A stretch of DNA of 64,000 nt from Castanea sativa (Eukaryota > Streptophyta > Magnoliopsida > Fagales > Fagaceae), in assembly GCF_040712315.1 (NCBI RefSeq), contig NC_134014.1, positions 42,273,634 to 42,337,633 on the forward strand, in the 5' to 3' direction. The notes under the pieces were generated by a model. The model saw only the letters and a program-made list of their open reading frames with translations, was not told the DNA's origin and searched no databases. Below, in pieces: positions 1 through 12,303 of the stretch. The position numbers were made by a program, and so were the translations under genes. The first letter of the stretch is position 1. Each line of letters starts with the position of its first letter.

Positions 1-1284
1 AAACGTGGGTTTAGGTAGTTGGAGCATTTCAAATACCTTGAATAGAGAGTGTTTCTATTTTAATGCAAGTTAGACATATATTTTTACCTAATTATCCTTT
101 AGTTTTGTCTCTATTTAAACTTAGGAGTGTCAGGAGTATTTTGGAACAAAAAAAAATCGATCAAAATAGGGGAAACCGCTTAAATAGTGGTATAAATAAA
201 ATAAAAACATAGACTTATAAAAAATAAATAAAGACAGCTTTTTTTTGCTACAAAATAAGACCACTAAAAAAAAAAAAAACCCCCCGCGAAGCGCATAGGA
301 CGAAGCTAATTTTGTTTTCTTTTTATCGGATAACCACCCCCACCTCTTACGGTAATTAATTTTTATAATATTACTCCATCAAAGTTCACTTTGTATATTC
401 TTATGGTAGACTCCCTATTTTGCAACTTTATTTCCCCTAATTTCAAGAGCAAATTTGTCATTTCGCAATATAAGGACAAAATCATACTTTTGACCTCTTC
501 TAATACTTCATTGATAATAAGGGTCCATACCGCTTATTTTACTGAAAACTGAAAACAATAAAAAAATAATTAAAAAGTTACTATTCACAAAATTTTATTG
601 TTCACATGCCTAAATGCACTGTTCATGGACAATGAACAGTGCAAGTGGCGCTCAGCTAAAAAAAAAAAAGTGAGCTTATCCAAACACTCACTAAATCTAA
701 AAATTCTAACGATCAAAACTTATATCAAATTCTTTGACCATCAGATTAAAGATTACAATCGAATCAATATTTAATGGTCAATGTGCATCCCTACGATTAG
801 GACGAGACAAATGTGATTATGATTAATTAGTTGTGATCAGTTATTTAAAAAAATCAATCATGATTAATGACATGTCATAACCTCATTGGTCTAGCTTGGG
901 ACAAGGGTGTATTCTTGAGCGAATAATTTTTTTTTTTTTTATAGAAAAAAAAAAGCAAAAAAAATTGTTTAATACTAATAGATAAATAGTCAAGTTTTTA
1001 CATTTTAATAAAATCTTTTAGAAATAAGTATTTACTTAAGATTAAACACTTCTTAAGTATCCACTTAGATTCTGACAAATCTTTTTCAAAATTTCACTTA
1101 AAAATACGATTGATAAAAAGATGAGAAAAAAAAATCACTTGGGAGGGTTTGGCTAAGAGCAATTAATGCAACAGTGGAGAAGAGTGAGTAAATATAAGTC
1201 AAAAGAGCTAAAAAATTTAGAAGACCACCAAAAATAGCACTAACAGAAATAGTAAAAAATGACATTCTAATTAAGGAGATGATA
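1..1284. other. AT-rich intergenic spacer
   Basis: No coding region can be supported. The stretch is full of A and T runs. The one clear structure is a 27-nt hairpin at 616-642 with 11-bp arms (GCACTGTTCAT and its complement around a 5-nt loop), probably the end of a small foldback element. Confidence 0.5.
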
Positions 1285-1298
1285 AAGAGTGTGATTTT

Positions 1299-1449
1299 TT
1301 ATTTATTTTTTTTTTTTATACAAAATATAATTTCTACTCTAGCCTAATCTAAGTGTATATATGTGTAAAGCTCCTTCCTGGAAACTTGAACTCCGGTCCT
1401 TACCCCCACACTCCACAAGTACTTATACATGTGGAGTGACCATCGCATC
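1299..1449 (-). mobile_element. tRNA-derived SINE, copy 1
   Basis: Read on the minus strand this piece has a pol III B-box-like core (GAGTTCAAGTTTCC, near 1383-1396) and ends in an A-rich tail (the T run at about 1299-1318 on the plus strand). It is flanked by a near-perfect 14-bp duplication, AAGAGTGTGATTTT at 1285-1298 and AAGAGAGTGATTTT at 1450-1463 (13 of 14). A diverged copy lies at 22610-22765. B box, A tail and long target duplication are the marks of a SINE inserted by target-primed reverse transcription. The family name is not assigned. Confidence 0.65.
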
Positions 1450-1463
1450 AAGAGAGTGATTTT

Positions 1464-2125
1464 GAATGTGATAGAATAACATAAATCAATAAAAGTAATT
1501 GTCTTTGACCTTGATTAGTTTCTTGAAGATCCATAACAATTAGTTGACTAGTTTTTTGAAGATCCATAACAGATTCCAAAGTTTTGACCTTGACATTTAC
1601 ATTAAACTACAGAGATGGTAAAATTAGTGTAAAGGGTGGCTACCAAAGATTGGCTTGTGTGCATGTACATGGGCACGGGCAATTAGGTGATCATGCATTT
1701 AACTATTTAGATATTGTCGATTATTCTGAACAGAATACGGATTGGCCTGAAATGCCAGTAAACAGAGGCTAAATAGAGATCTTCCAGGAGCTTCATTATT
1801 CAACTCCTAACAAAAGTAAAGGGCACATTTGCTGTGGGAGATTATACTCTAAGCACTAACGGCTTGCATTTCTCTTCCCTCTATAAAACCAAAGATAATA
1901 AACGAGTTCTATTATACAGAAACAACAACCTCGAGCTGCTTAATACAGCACAGAGAAACGATATTAAGCTACTGATTTCAAATTTGTACACAACTGATCT
2001 ATGATTACCAATCGAAGGTCAATCTAAATCAGAAAATTTCAGTGCAAATGCACTGGCAGCACTTTCCCAATCTGGCATTTTCTAATTTCAAACATCTTGC
2101 AATTGAAACCAACAATGGGTATTGA
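1464..2125. other. spacer and probable 3' UTR of the NRAMP gene
   Basis: No independent gene is seen. The part next to 2125 probably contains the 3' untranslated region of the minus-strand transporter gene. A short direct repeat (TTTTTTGAAGATCCATAACA and a near copy) lies at about 1520-1570. A 62-codon open frame at 1584-1772 has no recognisable similarity. Confidence 0.4.
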
Positions 2126-5100
2126 TTACTCAATTTCTGTGTCTGCTACGATCTTGGGTTGTCCCCAGTTGCACCATCTTCTAAAGGTAACACCCCGGGA
2201 AACAAGGTAAATTATAAATGCAACATATGCAGTTGTAAATGCACACACAACTGTGCCAAACAACGCACTATTCACTTCAGAGGAGAAGAAGTCCAGCAAC
2301 AGATACCCGTTAATCAATATCACCAGTGCTGCCACCAGCCATGAAGTTATCTACAATAAAAAATTTAAAAAAAAAAAGGGGTGAACTCTTGAACCACTAT
2401 TAAAGAATTTTGATCATTGTGCAAAGAAAAAAAATAATGTGAGCAGCATGCAAAGCAAGTCATGAGAAAATAATGAGTGGATATATCATATAAGTGATCT
2501 TGATCTATAATTTATAAGGAACTTAAAACTGATGGCTTAAAATCAGATGGCAAAATAAAAATCAGGCAAATTTACAAAAGAAACAAGAGCTGATCTTGTA
2601 CGACCTACAAGAAACAAAGTGAATTAAGAAGCAAAAGGTGTGAGTTTCTAGGGCAGAAGAAGTTCAAGCAACCCATTTTACCTATAATTTATAACTTCAA
2701 TTTCAAGTTGGCTATAACAGACAAGTGAGTGAAATTCCATAATATTTGTCTATCCTTATCCCTCAGGGGAAGGTATAAAAATCAGAGAAGCTGACTAATA
2801 GCTTTCGATTTCAACTTCAAGGAGAAGGTGGGTATTAGGGAATATATGACAGGTCATTAAGTTAAAGGGGGCACTGTGCCCACTTTTCAAGCTGATAGCA
2901 CTAGCAAAATACTTGCAACAAATAGTGGACCAAACTACAAACTTTAATTTCACTAGATTATTGGAGAATTAGAAGAATACAATCCCGCAAAGTTACTAAT
3001 ACAAACATAATCAATGCACTGCCTCTGAATGCTACAGACTGCAACACCAAGACAATCATCCATACAAGCTCGTATGTGACACATCAAGTTGTTTAGTAAT
3101 ATAAACAGGAAGTTGAAAGACGATAAACTGAGCACCAACTGTGCAGGTTATGGTTATGGGAAAGTGGGCACAAAAATAAAAATAGGCTAAGAAGATTTGG
3201 GTTAATTGTAGCTATCCACCCTAAACTATAAGGGGCATTTGCAATATCAACCCTAAACTATAAATTTTTGTAATCGATGTACTTTTTTGAGTTAATTTAC
3301 AATCCATCCCACCATCCAAAATTAGGGTCAAAGAAGTAGGCTGGTTGAGTGGTAAGGTGCCATAATATGGAAAAATCAACAGATTAGTTCATATTTATTT
3401 GCGATGTCCACCTCAATTGGCCCACTAGTTTGTTAATTTTAACTTTTAAGAGTATGTTTGGATGGTGGGGTGAACAGTGCAATATTTTTTTTCAAATTGG
3501 GATGTTCATTGCAAAAAATTGTAGTTTAGACATTGGTCATGAGTAACAAGACTACATAGTTTAGGGTAGATAGCTACAATTAACCACCAATAATATTTAT
3601 ATGAACAATAATTTACAACTGAACTAGGTCTGTTTCATGTGCCTTAATAGAAACGTTAATCCCTTTTATCTTCTAATCATAAACAAAACTCAAGACAACT
3701 TTTCAACAAGCATGAAATATCAGAGAAGACTGCTAGTCACATCCATGACAATATCATATGACATTAACCTTTCACTTTCTGAACAATAAAGCCATACCAA
3801 GACTGGAGAACTTTGTACTAAATTGTTATCTGTCAGAAGCAGTGTACAAGATATAAAGATTATGGGAGTTCTAAAAGATCTCTTGAAAGTAATTACTCAA
3901 GGATTAGTCAGACAATGATTTGTTTATTTTATAAAAAAAAAATTATCTAATCAGGCATCAAACATTTCTTTCCCAAAAAATAAAATGGCATGATTTTTAT
4001 GGTGAACATGCAGAATAAAAAGGATTAACAACATACCTTAAGAACTGGGCCAATTCTAAAAGTGCCCATGATCTGTTCCTTTGACACCAAACAAAGCAGG
4101 GGAATAAGTGCAAAGGGAATCTGGATTGATTGAAGCACATTAAGCCATTCATTTAGAACATCTAGCATGTCCTCAGAGCTATCAAAGACAAGAGCAACTA
4201 TCATAGTTGGGATGATTGCACAACTTCGTGTGATCAATGCCCTCAGCCATTTTTTCAACCTCAAGTTTAGGAAACCTCCCATGATAAACTGCCCTGCGTA
4301 AGTACCCGTTATAGTGCTACTTTGGCCGGCTGCTAATAACCCAATACCCCAGATATATAAAATTGGGAAAACCCCACCCCCATACTTTTCTTGAAGATAC
4401 TGCCCTGCATTTAGAAGGCCAATGCTATTGGCTAATTCTGTACCATAAAAACCTTTGGCAAACACAGTTGTAACGAACAGATTTATAATGAATGACAGAA
4501 CAAGGGCAATAGTAGACTCAATGGAGTAGTACTTGAGAGCTTCTTGAACTCGGCCTTTCTTGCTACGGTCAATCTCCCTAGATTGTACAAGAGCTGAGTG
4601 CAAGAACACATTATGAGGCATAATTACGCAACCCACAACTCCAACAGCCTGCCTTATTGTTTTGGAACTCAATTTTGGAATCAAAATACCTACAAAGATG
4701 AATCCAATTAACTGTGCATTAGTGCAAGGGAGCATAGTAAATAAATGAAAAATCTTATAAATATAGGGCAAATTACAACAACAAAGCCTCGGTCTCAAAT
4801 TTTTGGGATCCTCAACAAGATTAGTTAGAGATAACCACATTTATTCATCTCCTCCACTCTATTTTATTCAAAGTCATAGACTTTGTTACTTCCTTAATTG
4901 ACATGCCCTATTTAACTACTACTAATGTTATTTTTGGTCATCATCTACTTTTTTCCATTCCCTCAACTTGAATCACTTCACTCTTTCTTACTGGTGCTAA
5001 AAAAAAAAAAGATTCTAACCAAATGGAAAGCATTTAATTACCAAGAAGAAGTTCTTTGCCACTTGGCTTTGTTTCACCAAACATCCAAGCAAATGCGACT

Positions 5101-6447
5101 GCCATTGTCCCAATGAGAACAGCAAAGACTGCTTCCAATTTCCTCACACCATAGTTCTCAAGAAATAGAAAGATAAAACTGTAAAAAGGCAAAAAAGAAA
5201 CATTACTGTTAAACCCATGAACAATGTATTTTTGTTAAAAAAAGAAAAAGAAAAAGAAATATGCTTCATTCAGCAGCTCATAAAATTATTAAAATGCAAA
5301 GAAAAGAAAAAGCTATTCCAAACAAACTTTTTCTTTTGCATATAACTAAAGAATTCTCTTTTTCAATGGACACTCAACAGAACCTAATAAAGTTATCCAG
5401 CATGATAGAGATGGTCTTTATATATATTAGACCAGTCAGATTTTTTGGCAACCAACCAGATTTTAAAATTTTAATTACCAAAAAAAAAAAAGAAATACCG
5501 GATTTGAATGACGCCACCCTATAATCTTATATTTTGAGAATAGTGATCAAATGAAAAACTTATCTACTACGATCTCAAAAGCCTAAAGATAAATTTCTTT
5601 ATCACTTATAGTTTGTCATCAAAGCATTCTATTTCTAACCGACACAAACGCAAAGAATTTTTTGACATGAAAAAGCACTCAACTTCAAATAATTTTTTTT
5701 TTTTTTTTTCCAAATAAGTAACTTCAAAATTCAAATAAAATTGTTTTTGCAAGCAGAAGAAATAAATCTCCAGAGCTACATAGTAAAACGTCAACAAAGT
5801 CAAAAACTTTAGCTATCAGAAAAAGAAATGAAAGATTTGTCTAATTTGTGTAAAAACCAAAAGCAAAAAAACCCCATTATTAAAAGAGAAAGTAATTACC
5901 AATCCAGAGCGGTAATGATGACCCCAGACCAGAGAGGCAAAACCCCATTACTCAAAATCTTAATAGCAATAGCACTCCCAATAACTTCCTGAATATCAGC
6001 CCCAATCAGAGCCAACTCAGCCATAACCCAAAGCAACAACCTCGCCCAACTCGGATACTCATCTCTACACAGCTCAGCCAAGTGGCGCCCAGTGGCCACA
6101 CCAAGCCGAGCCGCGAGCAACTGAACCAGCAATCCCATGGCGGTAGCCCACAAAAGCAGCCAAAGCAACGAGTACCCAGCAATCGCACCAGCCTGGAGAT
6201 CCCCCTCCAGATTCCCAGGGTCCAAAAACGCTATGCTCATCAAGAACCCAGGACCCGTGAACAGCCAAAGCTTCTTCCACGAAAACGGTGGAGCCCGACC
6301 CGAGTCCGAGTCCAACCCTTCTGATTCGCCATCGATCCCAATAATCAGGACCTTCTCGTCGGACTCGTAGGCTGTCTCTTCTAGCTCCTCGTCAGACTCC
6401 CCTGTTAACAGTGGTTGTTGCTGTTGCTCGGTCTCCTGTGGCGGCAT
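2126..6447 (-). CDS. NRAMP3: NRAMP-family divalent metal transporter, NRAMP3/4-like
   Basis: Four exons on the minus strand: 5900-6447, 5042-5178, 4037-4689 and 2126-2350. All introns are GT-AG and the phases join correctly (548+137+653+225 nt), giving 520 residues, close to the roughly 510 of Arabidopsis NRAMP3/4. The start is the ATG at 6447; a GTG just upstream is not used. The acidic N-terminus carries a dileucine signal (QQPLL, residues 10-14) resembling the vacuolar sorting motif of NRAMP3/4. The metal-site motifs are intact: DPGN in TM1 (76-79) and MPHN in TM6 (252-255). The signature [13 protein letters not shown] is at 350-362. By family knowledge these proton-coupled carriers export Fe2+ and Mn2+ (and Cd2+) from the vacuole. 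The symbol reflects similarity; NRAMP3, NRAMP4 and NRAMP2 orthology are not separated here. Intron 3 (2351-4036) holds a MITE. Confidence 0.95.
3200..3585. mobile_element. MITE in intron 3 of the NRAMP gene
   Basis: Terminal inverted repeats of about 29 bp bound this piece: GGTTAATTGTAGCTATCCAC... at 3200-3228 and its complement at 3557-3585, which ends ...GCTACAATTAACC. No transposase is present. I could not fix a target duplication, so the superfamily is open. It sits well away from the splice sites and need not affect the gene. Confidence 0.6.
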
Positions 6448-6800
6448 GGTGATTGGGTTCACGTGGTGTCACGCAGAGATAGAGTGCGTGTCTGTGTTTC
6501 TGAGAGTTGAATATGTTTTTTTGGGTTACAGTGTTTTATGTTTTTGGGAGTGGTGGTTGATTGTGCTTTGCTTGCTTCTGGTTTTTATCGTCCCAAAACT
6601 TTATCGTTACGGGAAAGACTAAAGAGAGAACTCTTTCACTCGGATAGATAACTGCCGGTCCCTCTGTTTTTACTTTTTCTGCGACTTTGATTATTTCTCT
6701 TTTGGGGTGTGAGATAAATATATTTACTAATTTACTTTACATTTTAGGCCATGACACGTGGAGGAGAGCGAGGAGGATTGATTGGACCGTTTCAACTACG
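6448..6800 (-). promoter_or_regulatory. 5' region of the NRAMP gene with G-boxes
   Basis: This is the sequence upstream of the NRAMP start codon. It has palindromic CACGTG G-box cores at 6755-6760 and at 6460-6465 (the latter in the probable 5' UTR), plus AT-rich stretches near 6714-6735 that could serve as a TATA region. G-boxes bind bZIP/bHLH factors; use here is inferred, not shown. Confidence 0.35.
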
Positions 6801-7080
6801 TGCAAGGGTGTTCTTGTCATTTAACTATACCCTTTGCTTGTGTTACAGGACAATCAACCATTGTACAATGATGGAAACCGACCAGGAAGTTAAGGCAGTC
6901 TTTCCTTTCATTAGGTAATTGGGGCCGAATCTTTGTCAATGAATTTTAAATTACTATCTTTCCTTTCATTCCTTTGTATTTTAACTTTATTTTTCATAAG
7001 GGAAAAAAAAATAAAAAGTTTGATTTACCTTTAAATTTTTTTTTAACTGCACATGTAATTAGTTTTTCTATAAGCTAAAA

Positions 7081-8465
7081 TGATGTGGTAGTAAATTTTA
7101 ATATCTTTTTTTTTTAAGAAAAAGGACAATGCGTATTATTGGGGTAGGCTAGTTAAATCAACCTACAATACATAAATAATATCTAGTAGTACATCTTCCA
7201 TCAAGATTGATAATGAAGGGGAAATGATTGCCCTTCTCCCAAGAGAATGAGCCATCTTACTACAATACCTACCAACATGTTTTAAATTGAAAATTGAAAA
7301 ATGCGAGGCAATGAAGTGGATATCAAATACAATATGCCATAATATCACTTTTTACCAATAAAACTATATAGGTTAGGCCCTTTTGTAGTTGTTTTCTGAT
7401 TATATAAGGGGCTGTTTGGTAAGAGTATTTAAATATAGTTTTTTGTTTTGCAATCCATAAAATCATGGGTCCCATGCTTGAATTTATTGTTTGGCAAATA
7501 TTTTCCAAATACAATTTTCAAAAAACTGTATCCTATTTTCTTGATGTGGTAGTAAATTTTAATATCTTTTTTTTTAAGAAAAATGACAATGCGTATTATT
7601 GGGGTAGGCTAGTTAAATTAACCTAAAATACATGAATAATATCTAGTAGTACATCTTCCATCAAGATTGATAATGAAGGGGAAATGATTGCCCTTCTCCC
7701 AAGAGAATGAACCATCTTACTACAATACCTACCAACATGTTTTATATTGAAAATTGAAAAATGCGAGGCAATGAAGTGGATATCAAATACAATATGCCAT
7801 AATATCACTTTTTACCAATAAAACTATATAGGTTAGGCCCTTTTGTAGTTGTTTTCTGATTATATAATGGGCTGTTTGGTAAGAGTATTTAAATATAGTT
7901 TTTTGTTTTGCAATCCATAAAATCATGGGTCCCATGCTTGAATTTATTGTTTGGCAAATATTTTCCAAATACAATTTTCAAAAAACTGTATCCTATTTTC
8001 TTGATGTGGTAGTAAATTTTAATATCTTTTTTTTTTAAGAAAAAGGACAATGCGTATTATTGGGGTAGGCTAGTTAAATCAACCTACAATACATAAATAA
8101 TATCTAGTAGTACATCTTCCATCAAGATTGATAATGAAGGGGAAATGATTGCCCTTCTCCCAAGAGAATGAGCCATCTTACTACAATACCTACCAACATG
8201 TTTTAAATTGAAAATTGAAAAATGCGAGGCAATGAAGTGGATATCAAATACAATATGCCATAATATCACTTTTTACCAATAAAACTATATAGGTTAGGCC
8301 CTTTTGTAGTTATTTTCTGATTATATAAGGGGTTGTTTGGTAAGAGTATTTAAATATAGTTTTTTGTTTTGCAATCCATAAAATCATGGATCCCATGCTT
8401 GAATTTATTATTTGGCAAATATTTTCCAAATACAATTTTCAAAAAACTGTATCCTATTTTCTTGA
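7081..8465 (-). repeat. 460-bp tandem triplication carrying a LINE 3' end
   Basis: Three nearly identical copies start at 7081, 7542 and 8002 (periods 461 and 460). On the minus strand each contains a 61-codon frame (7163-7348, 7623-7808, 8084-8269) with the motif HVGRYCSKMAHSLGRRA. This looks like the C-terminal RNase H-like domain of plant non-LTR retrotransposons. Its stop is followed by an A-rich tail (T run on plus, about 7106-7115), as at a LINE 3' end. The rest of each unit (for example 7407-7541) is non-coding and resembles a hAT-type terminal sequence. Copies differ by few bases, so the triplication is recent relative to neighbouring repeats. Confidence 0.75.
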
Positions 8466-8953
8466 TTTAAAACAAGATTTTGAAAACGGCTTAGGGGTGT
8501 TTTCAAGATACAGAAAATGTTTTTAATAACATAATTGTAAATAAATTGAAAACAGTAGACTCTACATATTTGTCCAAACTCTTTCATCTCTTAAATTTAG
8601 GAGTTTATTTTTATCACAAAAAAAAATTCTCATACTTCAAATTTAAAACTTATTATTAAAATAAAAAATATGATGAACTCTATTTCTTTATCATTATCCA
8701 CAAAAATGTAATCTATAGATTCTATACGTTACTTTTTATAAAAAAAATTTTCAATTTCAAAAATAGAAATGGTCTCCCAAACAATTATTTTTATTTTTAG
8801 TATTTTGAAAATTGTTCTTAAAACTGGGAGCCAAACACGTAAAATATATAAATTATTATCTAAAAACTAGTTTCAAGTTCAGTTTTTTGAAAATTGTTTT
8901 TATACTGTTTTGAAAACAAAAACAAAAATTCTCATACCAATCAGGCCCTTAAT
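8326..8953. mobile_element. possible hAT-type non-autonomous element
   Basis: The left end (GGGGTTGTTTGGTAAGAGTA, about 8329-8348) and the complement of the right end (GGGCCTGATTGGTATGAGAA, about 8930-8949) are imperfect inverted repeats around AT-rich, gene-free DNA. The flanking octamers do not match, so element limits and class are tentative. The same left end also occurs in the two earlier 460-bp units. Confidence 0.35.
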
Positions 8954-9245
8954 GTATTATAAACTCAGTTTAAAGTACTAGTATTACTATTTTCGTGTGT
9001 ATTATAATAAGTATTATTGTTTACTCAAAAAAAAAAGCTGTGAGTTCAAATTTAGGCTAGGCTGGTTCTTAATTCCCTTATTATGACTAATAAGTTGTGA
9101 TGAATATATCATATAATAAACAGTTGTGGACAAACAACAGCATAGTTAAATCTTATCAAAAAAAAAAAAAAAACAGCAGAGTTAAAAAATCTTGTTTCCA
9201 AAAACAAGATTACGCAATTTAAACATTTAATGTGCGTGGGAAAGG

Positions 9246-9413
9246 AATCTGGAAAATTATTAGGTACTTCCGGAGTATCATTAATGCCTACTTCCTCCTC
9301 TCACATGAATGGTGAGTCATACCATGAATTTAATTAGTGGGATCCACCATTCATGTGAAAGGAGGGAGTACGCATTTATGGTACTCCGGGAGTACACAAT
9401 AATTTTCTAGGGA
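9246..9413. mobile_element. foldback MITE
   Basis: About 168 bp that fold on themselves. The left arm runs through TTAGGTACTTCCGGAGTATC and CACATGAATGGTG; the right arm carries the complements CACCATTCATGTG and GGTACTCCGGGAGTAC. There is no coding capacity. The flanking sequences GGAATCTGG and GGAATCTAA may be part of the arms. Confidence 0.6.
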
Positions 9414-10649
9414 ATCTAAAATGTATAAAGATTATTGCACTGAAAGAAGGTACACACACCATGCGCATTATCTTCTTTTTTTGTATTTTATATACTTTTT
9501 TTTTTTCTGATCCTCAAAAAAAAAAGTAGCCCTTTCGAATCTTTTTGTTAATCCTTTACTGTATTTTAAAATCTCTAAAATATAATACCTTTTGAAAAGA
9601 TAATGGACAAAATATTCATAACTATTAAAAGCTAGCATCATTTATTTAATTTAAAAACTCAAAATTTTTCATTAACTTTATTTGAGTTAGATAAAAGAAT
9701 ACGGTTTTATAAACTCATATCATCTTTTTATATTAGACTTATATGTAACCTAGGGGGTGGGGAGAATAAGTGAATATAACTCTTGAGACTTTGAGAGCAT
9801 GCAAGTTGGGGTAAACTTAAAATTCAACCAACTTATTTACTGGATTTAAAATCTTATTTCTACTAGATATATTTATATTTATATTCAATTCATTTTTTAA
9901 GCAAAATAAACAATTAAAAATAAGTTATTCCAAAAGAATATTTCCTTAAACAAGACAAAAGAGTAATATTCACATGGACCACCCAAGGAAAATACAAGGG
10001 TGTAGTTTATTATTATTATTATTATTATTAATTTTTTTGATATAAAGATAGAAATTTTTTTGTTTTATGATATCAGAGATTTTTGTTTGGCACATATCAT
10101 ATTAATCAGTCTGAATTTTCAAATGAATGATAGATGGACAATGTAATTAAGGAATGTTCAATGATCCATCCCAAAATGTCAATCGAAAATTTTGTCCTAA
10201 TTCAGGCAAATATGTTGAATTCAATAAATTTTATCCATATCAACTACAGGGCTGCTGAGGCAGGCACCCATAATTGTTGGCTTGCCCATTACGAGACTCG
10301 AGTCAAAGTAACTATCAATCCCTAGATGATGAACCCCACGTTAAATTTAGATAAGCGTGGAGGGACAGAGAGATGTCAGTGTCCACATCAATATTTTCGA
10401 AAACTAAAATACTCCACTAAGGAAACGCCAAGTGGCGCGTCATTTATTACAAGTTTGAAGCGCTTTTTTACGGCAGTCCGAAGTGGGAAATTTCGTGTCA
10501 AATGAGATGAGGCAAGTGTGTGGGCGCAACGAGAGAGACGAGGTTTTGTCGTGGTTGCCTCGTGGTTGCACGGGTTTTTGTGTGTTCTCCCTATTAAGAC
10601 AAAATTAACTCCCATAAATTCTCCTCTGATTTTTTTTAATCAGCCTGAT
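9414..10649. other. AT-rich spacer
   Basis: No gene is recognised. There is an (ATT)n microsatellite at about 10008-10029. The 10400-10600 part is less AT-rich than its surroundings and is open on both strands (a 75-codon minus frame, a 63-codon plus frame), but neither frame resembles a known protein. Confidence 0.4.
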
Positions 10650-10862
10650 GCTCCATGTACGCGTCTTTTTTGCACGTGTTTGCACGGTATACCGTCACAC
10701 AGAACATAGTGTTGTCATCGTGTCTATAAATAAATAAATATAAAACAGTTGTGTTGGATTTTCATTCCTTTTGATAATAACCCGCTCCATGTACGCGCCT
10801 TTTTTGCACGGTATACCGACGCATAGAATATAGTGTTGTCATCGTGTCTATAAATAAATAAA
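10650..10862 (+). repeat. duplicated TATA-bearing segment
   Basis: Two direct copies, 10650-10740 and 10784-10862, share GCTCCATGTACGCG, GCACGGTATACCG and GTTGTCATCGTGTC, each followed by TATAAATAAATA. The first copy has an extra 10 nt (a repeated TTTGCACG-type segment). They look like duplicated promoter ends, with a TATA motif and GC-containing elements upstream, but no gene is recognised downstream. Confidence 0.55.
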
Positions 10863-11605
10863 GGGTTCAGTTAAATAAATAAATAATTATGCTAATAGGT
10901 GTAATTAAATAAAGATTAATAATATATTTTAGAAAAGTTTTGACATAAAGGTAAAGAGTAATTTGTAACTTACTTTGTAGTATTTTTTTTTTTTAAAACC
11001 AAAATAAAGGGTAAAACTTTTTTAAGAAGAATAAAGGGTCAGACTCATATACATGTGATATATTAATTTTCTCAATCAAATTTAAACACTTGGATATGTT
11101 GACCAATAAAACACAAACAGTTTTTAATTTTCCAAGAAAAATTTAATTCAATCCATCAAGATGTTTTTATTTTAATTGAGGAACTTAATGTACTACACAT
11201 AAATTATTGTACCTAAGTGCAATGCACAAGAAAGTTTAACATAAAGTGATTTTTTTCTCTATTCTATTTTTTTCAAAATATGAAATTTGATAATTATAGT
11301 AGTTAGTAATAGGCATTTATTAGGATTTTTTTAATTTAGAATTAGGATTATGTTTGTGTATGTTCAGTGGTGGAGCCAATTTTTTTTTTTTTAGGGGGCC
11401 AAGCTAAATGTTTGTAATTTTGATTTAATATATAATATTTTCTTACTTAAACAATAATATTTAAGTCAAGTAATAAGTCTTTATATTTTCGCAAAAAAAA
11501 GGCAAGTCTTGCCATGTCTAAAATTATACAAGTCAATTTATTAAAAATAAAGCATAATTAAATTACGTATGGTATGCATTAAATATACTTTAATTTAGTA
11601 AATTA
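10863..11605. other. AT-rich spacer
   Basis: Nothing coding is seen. Near 11365-11400 a phrase of the type GTGGTGGAGCCAA...GGGGGCCAAGC resembles the conserved end of plant hAT-like repeats, but no second end was found. Confidence 0.35.
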
Positions 11606-11884
11606 TAATTCATGCCATCTAGATTTTCTAGGATACTTTACTAAATAACTTTCATTAAATCTTAACCATTCTTTAATGATTTAATGGTCTAGATTCTGTA
11701 ATGTCAACATTCTACTAACAATAATCTTAATTATTTTGTTTGCAACATTATTATATTATTTTAAGAGTATTTTTAGTGGAATACTAACACAGCAGAATCT
11801 AGACTCTTAAATTATAAAAGAATAGTTTGAATTTAAGAAAATCTATTGCTAGAGTACCCTAAAAAATCTAGAGAATCTAAATCC
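11606..11884. mobile_element. old Mutator-type MITE related to 61620-61898
   Basis: This stretch follows the same order of words as the young copy at 61620-61898: a CTAGATTTTCTAGGATAC end, then TTCATTAAATCTTAACCATT, TTTAATGATTTAATGGTCTA, and in the second half the complementary words ending AGAGAATCTAAATCC. It has diverged much more and its arms no longer pair well. No target duplication could be fixed. Confidence 0.55.
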
Positions 11885-12303
11885 AGAGTAATTTGAGGAA
11901 ACAAAAGAAAGTGTTAGTCAACGAAATAAATGCATTATATGTTTTTAGGTGGGCCATTATTTAAATTTATATCCAAAATTATTTTTTTTACAAGAGGGAT
12001 GGAGGAATTTTTAGCATTAAGCACTTATTATGATCATGTTTATATAATAAATTATATATTCTATCATTTGAAAAAAGAAATATGATATATCAAGATTATC
12101 ATAGAAGGTTAAAATATAGAATAGAATTTGATTTCAAAAAAATATAATAAAATAATAACATGTAAAATTTGGAGACTTTAAAGGTTTACGTGGCACAATA
12201 TTACGAGATAACCAAAATTCAAGTTGTTTCAGTTTTATATATAGCTAGATTATAGATGTCCAAAATGTCATCGATTTTAGTAAAAAAAATTAAGGATACC
12301 GCT

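Noticed and set aside
6006..6370. Several open frames on both strands across NRAMP exon 1
   Set aside because: They are shadows of the GC-richer coding exon, which has clear family similarity in only one frame.
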